A program made the position numbers and the translations under genes. Positions 24,978 to 34,900 of a stretch of DNA of 64,000 nt are shown one piece after another. The first letter of the stretch is position 1. Every line of letters starts with the position of its first letter. The stretch comes from Lepidodermella squamata. Its lineage: Eukaryota > Gastrotricha. Below the pieces are notes generated by a model. The model ran no database searches. It saw only the letters and a program-made list of their open reading frames with translations, and was not told where the DNA came from. The stretch covers positions 186,001-250,000 of the forward strand of contig JBLDXI010000021.1 of the NCBI GenBank assembly GCA_047495785.1. Reading direction: 5' to 3'.

Positions 24978-25045
24978 TTTCGTTTTTGTACAACGTTGTT
25001 TTTTGCGATTATGACGAAATAAAAAAGCGGTTGTTTCCGAAAAAT
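24978..25045 (+). repeat. 3'-flank repeat, copy 1
   Basis: About 68 nt that recur nearly unchanged at 27467-27536, in each case within 60-220 nt after a plus-strand stop codon. Shared blocks include TTTTTGTACAACGTTGTTT and AAGCGGTTGTTTCCGAAAAA with an AATAAA between them, so it may carry the polyadenylation signal. Confidence 0.65.
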
Positions 25046-25177
25046 GTTGATCGTTCTTATGAGTACAGGGTAATTTTGAAAAAAACCGAGGATTAAAAAT
25101 CAGTTATAGTTCAACAATCGATGATTTCTGGAATCTTCCATTGTATTGTTCTGGCATATTCTATTCCCTCCATGTAA

Positions 25178-25557
25178 CTTTCAGAGGATCTAAGCTGATA
25201 CGGGCGGAATAAGCAATATTTTAATTTTTTAGTGGCCGAATCGTGAGGGTCACTATGGGTGGTCATACATCAATCGATTGCTGTAATCAAGGGCCATCGA
25301 TTGTCGCCCGATCAAATGCCGCGCGGAACTTTTGGGAATATGGTTTTTGCCTTCGAGGTTTTTGGCCAAAACGTGACCCTGAATGCGACGCGTGGAAATC
25401 GATCGGGTTATACACCAATCGATAGCCCTTGATTGGAGCAATCGATTGATAAATCAACATCCATAGTGACCCTCACGATTCGGCCACTATGAAAATAAAA
25501 AATATCGCTTACTCCGTGTAGGCTTAAGCCGAGTACCTACGCTTAGATCCTCTAAAG
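25178..25557. mobile_element. Foldback/MITE-like element with very long TIRs
   Basis: About 380 bp that is almost one palindrome. The left arm from CTTTCAGAGGATCTAAGC matches the inverse of the right arm ending GATCCTCTAAAG. The match continues through GTGGCCGAATCGTGAGGGTC and further ATCGATTG-rich sequence for about 150 bp each side. The short centre around 25330-25390 is less symmetric. No coding frame is supported inside. Confidence 0.75.
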
Positions 25558-26732
25558 GACTACTTACTGTATAGCGGGAATAAAGTATGCGTAATATTTT
25601 TTGCATCGCATTTTTTCAATAACTTCATAACTATGAGGAATTTTTGAAGCGGTTTCCACCAGGCGATAGATCCAGTCTGCGGTAAACTTTCCTCAAATTT
25701 TCGTTAGAATGGGGTTTGAGAGAAAAAATTGATGACGAATATGCTTCCCGCGAGTTTTATTGAAAATTCTCATTTTTTAAAAAGGCCATTGTGCTTCTGG
25801 TTTTATTTAGCACTGGACCTCTTGGCAGTCAAAATGTCGTACGGCCCATAACAATACAACATACCAGAACAATACAGTGGAAGGTTCTAGCCAATCAGAA
25901 CGCTGTACAATTATAGAGCGCACAAATAGCGCGCGCCAAAGCGAGATGAGCGCGCAACCAAGTGGCGCGTAACGCTAACATGTTCAATAATGTTTACATA
26001 GGTATTCTACATATACTGCATCATGTTTTCCGGAGAAGACTTACATTTTTGAGTAGTCGCAGTCATGTACAGTTTATGTAAAATTACCTGAAATGCCCTG
26101 CAAAAACCAATCGTTTCATCTTCATTTTTCTTTCGATAACTGAGAGAGAGAGTCTTTCGGTTACCCAATTTTCGTCCCAAAATAGTATTTCTTCGAATAG
26201 GGGCCGCGGCGATTCTTCTCTACTTTTTTTAATAGGCTATGTCAGTGGTTCTCAAACTAATATCGCTCCCGGTGAAAAATGGCGGTCGGCTGGCGACCTT
26301 TCCAGCCGTATTGCCTCTTGAACCCTCAACCGCTTGTAATGATAAAATGGGACTTGGTTTAAGAACTACTGGGCTATATACAAGGCGATTATTCGACTGC
26401 GGTCTTCGATCCGCTACTCTGTATAATTATCCTTATTAATCTGATCAAAAATGAGCATACCAAGTGCCATAGGTGCCTTATAATCCGCTGTCTTGAAGGA
26501 TCTTGAGGTGTTAATTTGCCTCTTGTAGGACTTAATGAGCGATTAAGGTGTGGCTCCTTAGCTAGATCGAAATACAGGCCAGCCACTTGCTTCTGTCGAG
26601 CGCTGATTATTCAGTTGCGGCCTTTATTTCATTAGGTTTTTCGGTAAAGCTACATTTTGCGGCGGGTGCTTCCTTTATTCGGTCCTAATCGGCGTTGAAG
26701 CTGCATTGTTCCAACCACCTGCTCCAATCACC
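25558..26732. other. Intergenic, no gene recognised
   Basis: AT-rich sequence with scattered GC-richer patches (25900-25970). No supported coding frame. Confidence 0.4.
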
Positions 26733-27410
26733 ATGGGACTCGCGCCATTCGAAAGCTCTTTCAGGTGTTGCGGAATTTTATACAACAAACCCTGTATTTC
26801 ATTCTTACGGCGCTACAAACATTTTTTACAGCCGAACTGTCCAAAATTACCCTGTCCAAATTTCTCCTGCGCTACGTTATATCGCATACAAATTGATCGC
26901 CTATTTTATAGATCAAACGTTGATTACTCTATGGAACCATACGTCTTTGTCGATCCACACCAGTTTGACGTCGTGTTATCGGACGTTACTGAAAGCGATT
27001 TGTTTGGAAGTATTGGCGATGAGCTTGGCGTCAAGTATCTATCGGATGCAACTGAAAACGCTGCCTTTCCAATCACCGGAACGATGTGGGGTGCTTATCG
27101 TCGCCCAATGCTGGCTCTCAATGTTTCAAAGAAGAACGGTGGAACGGCGCTCAACGTCATTTTTCTTCTTGATACTAGTTGTCCAGTTACCTATATCAGT
27201 AAACGCGTTTTTGATAAGCTGTTTGGAGATGCTGACAACCCGATTCCAAAGCAATCCAAGCTGAACGTGCACGGTGGCATCGTTGAAGTTCAGCTTAGTC
27301 ATGGACATTTTGAGGAGCTGAATTTAATTGGAGCTGACTTTTTTCGCCATAATCGCTGTAAAGTGATGTTGGATTATGCTAGGCTTGAATTTTCGGTAGT
27401 CAAGGTATGA
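26733..27410 (+). CDS. Retropepsin-like aspartic protease domain protein
   Basis: A single frame gives about 225 residues from the ATG at 26733. The N-terminal 65 residues are Cys-rich and may include unrecognised intron or 5' sequence; the ATG at 26931 (MEPYVF) is an alternative start. The C-terminal half has the layout of a cellular retropepsin: a strand VIFLLDTSCPVTYIS (D147-T148-S149), then a KLNVHGG turn where the flap begins, then LNLIGADFFRHNRC. In related proteins the active-site triplet is DTG followed by S-P; here Gly is Ser and Ser is Cys. The Asp remains, so activity is uncertain. No reverse transcriptase or integrase sequence flanks it, which argues for a domesticated or stand-alone gene rather than a retroelement. 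Confidence 0.6.
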   Translation: MGLAPFESSFRCCGILYNKPCISFLRRYKHFLQPNCPKLPCPNFSCATLYRIQIDRLFYRSNVDYSMEPYVFVDPHQFDVVLSDVTESDLFGSIGDELGVKYLSDATENAAFPITGTMWGAYRRPMLALNVSKKNGGTALNVIFLLDTSCPVTYISKRVFDKLFGDADNPIPKQSKLNVHGGIVEVQLSHGHFEELNLIGADFFRHNRCKVMLDYARLEFSVVKV

Positions 27411-27466
27411 ATTCTCTTATGGTTGTTTTCCGGAACGCTTTTTTTTGGAAAATATGCCAACTTTTT

Positions 27467-27536
27467 TTTCGTTTTTGTACAACGTTGTTTCTTGCGAGCA
27501 TGACGAATGAAATAAAGCGGTTGTTTCCGAAAAAGG
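27467..27536 (+). repeat. 3'-flank repeat, copy 2
   Basis: This is the second copy of the sequence described at 24978-25045, starting 57 nt after the stop of the retropepsin-like gene. It contains GAAATAAAG, a probable polyadenylation signal. Confidence 0.65.
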
Positions 27537-28688
27537 TGTTTCATTTCAAATTTATTTGCGGCTGAGAACAGTTAGCTAAACAATTTTCGTCATGATTGCT
27601 GTTGGTATGGCTTCCAGTAGGTCGTGAAAAATAGTTAAAACTTCACTCCAGCGGCGCTGAGGGCGCAAGTGCAGCAGAACAGAAGCGATGAGGGGAATAG
27701 AAAAACACTAATTGCGCGATTTCAGGACGATTTCCCAGAATTCCACCTTGCAAAATAAATGCACACGTTTTCCATCTGGCGTTCGTAAACAAACATATCG
27801 CAATTTACATGCATTTTTTCTTGAATATTTATTGATGGCCAAAATTTTTATTTTCAGACTGTCAATCATTGTTAATCATTAAATGGATTCCACGCTTATT
27901 TTAATTCGAATATGTCTACTCCGTGATGTGATATTCGTGTTTCAAAAAACGGCGGCTTGATGTAAAAAAGTACTCAGGCAAGTACTCCAAACTCTACTGT
28001 CATTGATTAATTAGATTTCATTAGATGGTGGCAGCCGCGATTCTTGGTAGCGCACGCACTCGATTAGCCTGAGGCCGCGCGACTTGACCTCGGCGAAAAG
28101 CGCAAGTCGGGATAATTACACCCTCGCGCCGCAAGTCGTAACCGCGCACTCGACCTGCTTCGCCTTGCTGCAGGTTTTATGGCGTGTGCCTTGTGCCTTA
28201 TTCCACATCACACTCACTTTTTGCCCCGTACACAAGGGCCAACAATTATTTCTTCTACTTTTTCATCGCATAGGCTTTATTCTTTCTTTCGTTTTTTAAA
28301 AAGGCGGATTTTTGACAGATTTTTTGGTGGGAGCAATAATCCCATCTTAATTTTTATGGAACGCACCCTCCTTCCCTTTTCGATAAGGAGGCTCTCCATT
28401 CTTTTTTATTCTTTTAAAAATACAACCACCAGGCCCCTGGCTTCAGCGGGAAAAACTCACAATCCGTGACCTGCGTCAGCTCTACATTTCGCACGTGCTT
28501 CACCGTATTGCGCAAATGCCGCATAGGTGAGCCACATGCCTCTCTCGTCAAATAACAACCTGAACCAAAATTGATTTGGCTTTCAAATCCGACCGTTCTA
28601 GTTTTGCCTTTTCAAGATTTATTCATCTTGAATGCTCATTTTTCATAGGCACTAAAGTGAATTCGTTTAAAATGATATCGACGTTCAG
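27537..28688. other. Intergenic, no gene recognised
   Basis: No supported gene. Frames between 28084 and 28469 have no motif and no splice context. An expected upstream RING exon of the decayed copy that starts at 28689 could not be found here. Confidence 0.35.
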
Positions 28689-28889
28689 AGATTGGCTGCC
28701 ACTTGGGCTTGATGGACAGCTGAATCATCAGCTGGAGATGAGCTCGCCGAAAACAGCCTCGACATCCAGGCGCGATTTGCCCTGATCATCCTGCTCCCTG
28801 CTCGTCTTACCTGGATTCGCACATGAAACATGCGAATTTTGCACCTTGAGTTGCTGAAGGTCGAAACTTCATAATGGGCAGAAGTTCGC
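28689..28889 (+). pseudogene. Decayed copy of the B-box exon
   Basis: The sequence aligns with exon 3 (32363-32586) of the RING/B-box/ankyrin gene from acceptor to donor. A CAG acceptor precedes AGATTGGCTGCCACTTGGGC (AGATCAGCTGTCAGTTGGGC in the intact copy). The middle keeps TCGTCTTACCTG, and the end keeps CGC/GTGAGTT as donor. It is 23 nt shorter, with indels and in-frame stops, and the region that codes the zinc-binding cysteines is partly deleted. Confidence 0.75.
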
Positions 28890-29299
28890 GTGAGTTCTAT
28901 TTTACCTTTCTTTGATAGATTTTATTTTGGAATCAAAACGCCTAATGGCGCATCTTTAAATAAACCAATAAATTATTTTCATAATTAGTCGAATAGGATG
29001 GAAGATATTGATTTTCAGCTTTCAGGGAGCTCAGAAATTCTGTGATATAGTATCTGAAATACGAAAAGACTATTTTTTGAATTGTGTTTTGAAGTGAAGT
29101 TTTGAAGAACTTTTGAATTTTCGAATTTTTCAAGTGAGGTTTTATTACCTAGCGCAAATAATTCACCGGTTTGTAAGCTCCATTGATTTTCAAACCCTAA
29201 TAAATTGATTAAAGTCCCAGTGAAAAATAAGCCGGGTATCAGAATTTGATATGCACCGTACCAACTTTGTACTCGTGATGAGAAAAATAGGATGATTCT

Positions 29300-31620
29300 T
29301 GTAGATTCGCAGGTAGATAGTAGATTTTATCGGAGCAGGCGCCGATTTCTAATAAATTTTCGAAAAATCGCTCTCATCTATCGCCTTCAGATAATCGATA
29401 CGGGCTTCGAGCTCTTTGGAGAAGCTGTCATCAGCCTGATCGGGTCAACCCCTTTTGAGCAAGGTGGCCATTTTCGTCATTTTTGAGACACTTTGGAATT
29501 GATCGAATGCACGTTTTCCAGATTAATATCCAGGAGCCATGCGCCGAGAACAGCGTAGTTTATTTTAGATTCCATTCCCAATTCTTTCCAGGCGCGGTCA
29601 ATTTAATGGCAGATTTTGAGCATTTTCCTTGTAGTTGATGACAGGGTTGGCTTCGAGATAAATTTCGAGGCGCTGATTGTTGCCAGTTTTTCGATTTCGA
29701 CTATCACATCGCGAATTAATTCAGGTTATTGGGTGTTAGCAGGGATGAATAAAGCGAGAGGAAATGCGAGCATTCTCCAGATCTTTCGGTGTAAGCAGGG
29801 AACAGCAAAAAATCCCGAAATCATTGCCTCAATCGAAACTTTCGCCCAGTTATTTTCATTCGAATGAGAATGGCCAGAAACTTGTCAGCGGGTTTGTCCC
29901 GGGGTTCGAAGTTGGCAGCTCGAAATTTTCGAGAATGTCTTGAAGGCAGTCATCCAGGCCGAAGGCCGAGACTTGTTGGGTTAGTAATTTCACCATCTCA
30001 GTTTTCCTAGCCGATAAGTATGTTTCCCCTGAAACATCGTGGTGTTTACAATTTTTCTGATTTGCTTTTCATCCTCTTTCAAGGCAGCCGTCGCTGCTTA
30101 GACGGCTTTCTTTGTATTTTCATCAGTGGTAGAGCAGCCATTGCGTTAGAGCAATTTGTTGGTTCCACGTGAAACTATTGATGAACAGATCCAGTCTAAC
30201 TCATCAGAAGGTCAGAGGTCAGTTTCGCGGTCGAGTGAACCACTGCGACACCATTTTCCGAGACAGCTAGGCAAGACAACGTTTACAATGTCCCCAGGTG
30301 ACGGAAATTGTTCAACGATGCCGACGGGGCGGAGGACTAATATTGGCTGCGTGAATAAGCAGAGGTAACAATTAGTAGCCCTTTTAAAGGGTTTCTTGGC
30401 CGAAAACCCGGTTAATGAATGTGGAAGGTTGAAATTACGTATAACCACTCATATCGATTTCCCTTATTTAGAAAGAAGTCGGGACTACAGTGAAAATCAA
30501 AAGTTACACACGGTCAGGAATTTGTTGAGTTGAAACTAAAAATATCTCACACGCGCCCGAACTATTTTTAGCTCCAAGCTTGGATTGAACTCAGCTAAAA
30601 ATAAAAAGTGTAACTCGCACAGACCAAGAAGTTTTAATAGTTTTAAAAATATAAATATTCATTAGGTGCTAATTAATATTCTGAAGCCCTCAAAGTTGAT
30701 AATTATGTCTGAATAATTATGGAAAAATTATTTTTGAATTGTTATAACCTTACTCTAATTGCTCAAATTTTTCTGCAATTTTTGGCACTTCACTAAGAAT
30801 GTCCTAGTTTCATGACATCTCATGAATATATTCATATTATTGAAACTATCCCCCTTTCCTTGGAGCTATTTTTGGAGATCACGAAAAAGGCGTCATTTTG
30901 GTCCGTTTTGGTGGGGATAAACAGCCTCATTTCGCACGTGCGAAAAATTTCAACTAGCATCGCCCCAATTCCACCGTGCGGATCTTTTGATTGTCACTGT
31001 AGGCCCGGACGCTACTCAGATATTCAGAAAAGTTCGCTTGTCCGTGTCGATCTTACGTAGAAACCAATCCAGTGCTGATTAGTGCGTAGAAACCAATTCC
31101 CATTTCGTCGAAGTGACTCTTGATTATAGGGCATATGACAAGTTGCGCGTTCCAAAAAGTTGAGCCAGCCTGAATGAAATCGCGTATCGACTTCCCCAGT
31201 AGGCTGGTACATAATCACGTCGACCCGGAGCTTCAATCGGTCCTGGTAATTGGTTGACAGTTGGTGGTTGATCTAGCCGAATTGGACGGCAAATGGTATT
31301 TGAAGGTCAGGTTGAGTCCCCAAGTCCGAATTTTCAGATGGAATGGGGTGCCGAGCAAAACAGTTCGGCTGGGCTTCGGCTGCTGCGAATGAGCCATTTT
31401 AATTAATAATAATTAATAATTAGTAATAATTCAGAAATTATGTAAACCGTGAACACTTGATCTCTTTTAGTTTGGAAGCTGGCATTTCGAAGTTATGGAG
31501 GCTGTCGAGTGCGATAACGAGCCCGTCCTGCCGCCGAAAAGCTTTCCAAATGACATGAAAACGTGCGAAAGGCTGCGGATCTATTCGCTTTGGCGAAATG
31601 ATTGGATCATTCCATATCAC
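29300..31620 (-). pseudogene. Broken minus-strand coding fragments
   Basis: Several minus-strand pieces read like protein but lie in different frames separated by stops. Examples are one around 29390-29440 (FSKELEARIDYLKAIDES), one around 29880-30030 (MVKLLTQQVSAFGLDDCLQD), one around 31060-31250 (LRVDVIMYQPTGEVDTRF) and one at 31438-31620. I cannot identify a family. They may be remains of one gene decayed together with the B-box exon copy, because the intact gene also has minus-strand fragments in the matching intron. Confidence 0.35.
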
Positions 31621-31904
31621 CTGAAAATTCGCTGGAAAGTTTGAAATTTTGAATCCAAGTCAAGTTGATAATGTGATATCAGAAACTATTTCGAAGTATG
31701 CCAGTCATACTTTTCGTCAACTTTCCGACTGCTTGTGAATACATACGTGAGATTGTTTTTATACCGCTTATTTTTAAATGCAAAAAACGCAAAAATAATA
31801 AAATAATATTATATTTTATTAAAATAATATTATTAATGACATTATTTTTTTGTCGTAGATTGATTGATTGATTTTTGCTTTGTTTCTTTCTGAAAACTGA
31901 ACTC

Positions 31905-34900
31905 ATGGACCAGGTTTGCCAATGCCTTACAATAAATTTGCCCGAACTGATTGAATATTCTTTATTTTATAGCTATTCACGTGCACGTTATGCACTGGGC
32001 AATTCGTCAAACCGAAAATCTTGCCGAAATGTGGACACACCTTTTGCTATAGCTGTCTTGTTGGCTATTTTAAGCCGTCGGGTGACTGCCGCGGGTCAAT
32101 CACCTGCCCGGACTGCCAAGCTGTGTCGGAAATTCCGCGAACCGCAGACCAGGCCGAATACGTTGGTTAGTCCCCAAATTTACTGCAAATTTTCGAATTT
32201 CCCGTTATTAAATTCTGTTTGTTATTTTTCACAAAATTGGCGATTTATTACTAATTTATCACTGACTTATGAAATAAGTAGAAAATTTTCAAAATCTCGA
32301 TTAATTTTGTAGCAATCTGAGATTTTATCAATATATTTTTTATTCTCTGTTATTAATTTTAGAGATCAGCTGTCAGTTGGGCTTGGACGATTTGCCATCG
32401 AATCATCTGCTGGAGAGTTTGCTGAAAACGATATCGGAAACGAAGCTCGATTCGCCAAAATCGTGTTCGTCTTACCTGAGCAAGCACGACAAGATTTGCA
32501 AACACTGCAACGCCAAATTCTGTGACAGCTGCTTGTTTCCACACCTGGAATTGCTGAAGATCGAGTCGTATTGGGCAGCTATTCGCGTGAGTTATCCACT
32601 TGAAATTCTTTATGAAAGATTTCTTGAATTATTTTGAAGATGATTTTGGCTAATTTTGAATTTTTTAATGTTCGGTGAATCTGTATCGAATTTTCTACTA
32701 TTGTCCAATATGATTCCCTTAAAAAAATATGAACACTATCAGTCGATATAATAACGGAGATCATAGCTATTAGGATCAATGAGAAAAAGTTGATGAATTT
32801 TTCAGTTTTCATTAGAGAAACCAGCCGAATTTAGATGTAGCCACATTCGCTGAATGTAGAGAATTGGGACAATTGCAGTTGAAGAAAACTGTAATTTTCT
32901 GCGCGGAAAATGGGCGTTACGGCAATATGCCACGAAAAAGAAAAATTAGGTCTTTGATTTCGTTGAACGCGGAAGGTTCAAGTTTTAATTTCTAGAGTAG
33001 ATTCCTCGAAAATTGCGAGAGCGCAGTAATATTTTTTCTCGGCATCCATTTCTGCATTATTATTTTCTCAGTAGAGTAGCGAAATTTGAAATAGAAGGCA
33101 TCCTCAACAGCGCATTGAGAATCCTTTTTGAGGTCACCTAAAATTCAGTTTAACGTGATATCGGGAATAACTAGCGTAGAAACCCTTGTAGATGGCAGAA
33201 TGTATCAGCTGTTGCTCGCGAACAGTCGCGAAATCAAGAGCGTGAGAATGGGCCGTGATTTCGACCTCGACTCATCAAAACGCTCCATTTTCAGTTTCGT
33301 TGCTGAGATAAAATTATGAATCGGTCATTATTATAGCCAGTTTTTTTATTCAAATATGAATAAAACAAAAAAAATTGAATCACGAATATCGTAAATTGTA
33401 GCACACAGTTTCAAGATATTGCGAATGTTTCTCAGTCATTCCAGGCGGCACGTTTTTGATAAGCGACTCCTTCGTTGGGTCTCTCATAGTTTTCGCGCAG
33501 ACATTGACTCAGTTTGTCACTTCGAAATCTTCTATTATCTCCTTGATTTCGCCTAGATGGATGACTTTCATTTAGTTCGAACGAATGCAGATCGATATGC
33601 ACGACGAACGAGACGAACGAATGCAGAGAAGTTTAAAAGCACTTGGAACTTGGAGATCAACTTGGAGATTTCATTACGGAAAACCGAGGCCGCGAGCAAC
33701 TTTGTACTTGAGTTGATTTGCCAATTAGTTGAATTGATCGCTCAGCTCTGAGAAATTATCAGTTTGAATGGTTTCCCAAGCTTCCCGAGGCACTTTTCGA
33801 GTGAAATTATCGTAGTCGTCCATGATTAGTAAGATGTGCTCAGGTAATGCAGCCAAATTCTGGAATGCTCAATGGACTCGTTCAGAGATGAGTCAAAATA
33901 AGCTTCAGTTGAAATTTTCCAGCAAAGTGGTAGGTAGAAAAGTTCGAAATTTCTGTCAAATTTCCATTTGCGTAGTAATAAAATGTCCGGATTCCATAAA
34001 CCTCGGCACAAATGTCCAGAAACTGCTTCGTTTGCTCTGTTATTCCAGGGGAAAATTTAGCTGTCGTTGTAGGAAATCAGAGAAAAAGAAATGAGCCGAA
34101 ATAAGTGGTTTTAACGATGATAATCCGAGTTTCACGCTGCACTTTGAGGAAGCCTAGTCCAACAGCAAATTGTGTGTGAGAGAGAGAGAGTCTTGTCTTG
34201 GAAGCACGACGTTTCAGTGTGAATCAAAAATCATTTCTTTATTCTCATTTACACTTGAAAGCTGCATATCCTTGCATATTTCGAAAAACGCCAAAATGAC
34301 GAAGAAGGCAACAGTGCCGTTTAACGTCAGATCGTATTCATTACCATCGTATCTACGATAATGCTCAATGAAACCGTCATCTGAACGGGCTTTCCGGAAC
34401 GGAATTTCCGAGTCGTTTTTCGTTCAGGTTTCTCAGCGGCAGTCAGAGCATCGCGAACATGCAACCAGAGTTGATAGTAGAAGCTTACATTAAAACCAGT
34501 TTTCTCATCGTGAAAACCAGCCTTTCCGTCCAAGCAGCACCGTTTAATCGCAGTGTAAGCCTTGAGTTGGCGAGTCATCTCGATTGGATGGAACGAACCA
34601 GCTCTCGTCATCTTCAACATTTCGGCGAATTTTTCCATTTTTCTTGCCATTGGAGTTGTTCTTCTTGATTGTTCTAGCCTTGACATCGACTCGCTTAACG
34701 CGGCGGCGCTTCGGCTTTCTTCGATGGGGAGGGACTCAAAGCGGTTGTTGATAGTGAGAACCTAGAGTTTGAACTCGTTGGATTCAACGATTTTCTTGGG
34801 TTTCATCCAGTTGTTATTCGCTTGTACAGCAGCTACGAACGGTTGAGGTTGAGGTTGAGGCTGCGTCCGGCAAGATCTCAGTTTTTGTAGTCACTTGTCG

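Noticed and set aside
30120-30190. tRNA-like A-box sequence (CAGTGGTAGAGCAG).
   Set aside because: No matching B box, acceptor stem or anticodon arm can be folded.
30156-30368. Plus-strand frame with GDGNC, the OTU protease catalytic motif.
   Set aside because: The residues after the Cys do not follow the OTU pattern, and no His region or flanking exon is present.
34170-34195. GA dinucleotide run.
   Set aside because: Ordinary microsatellite; no functional sign.
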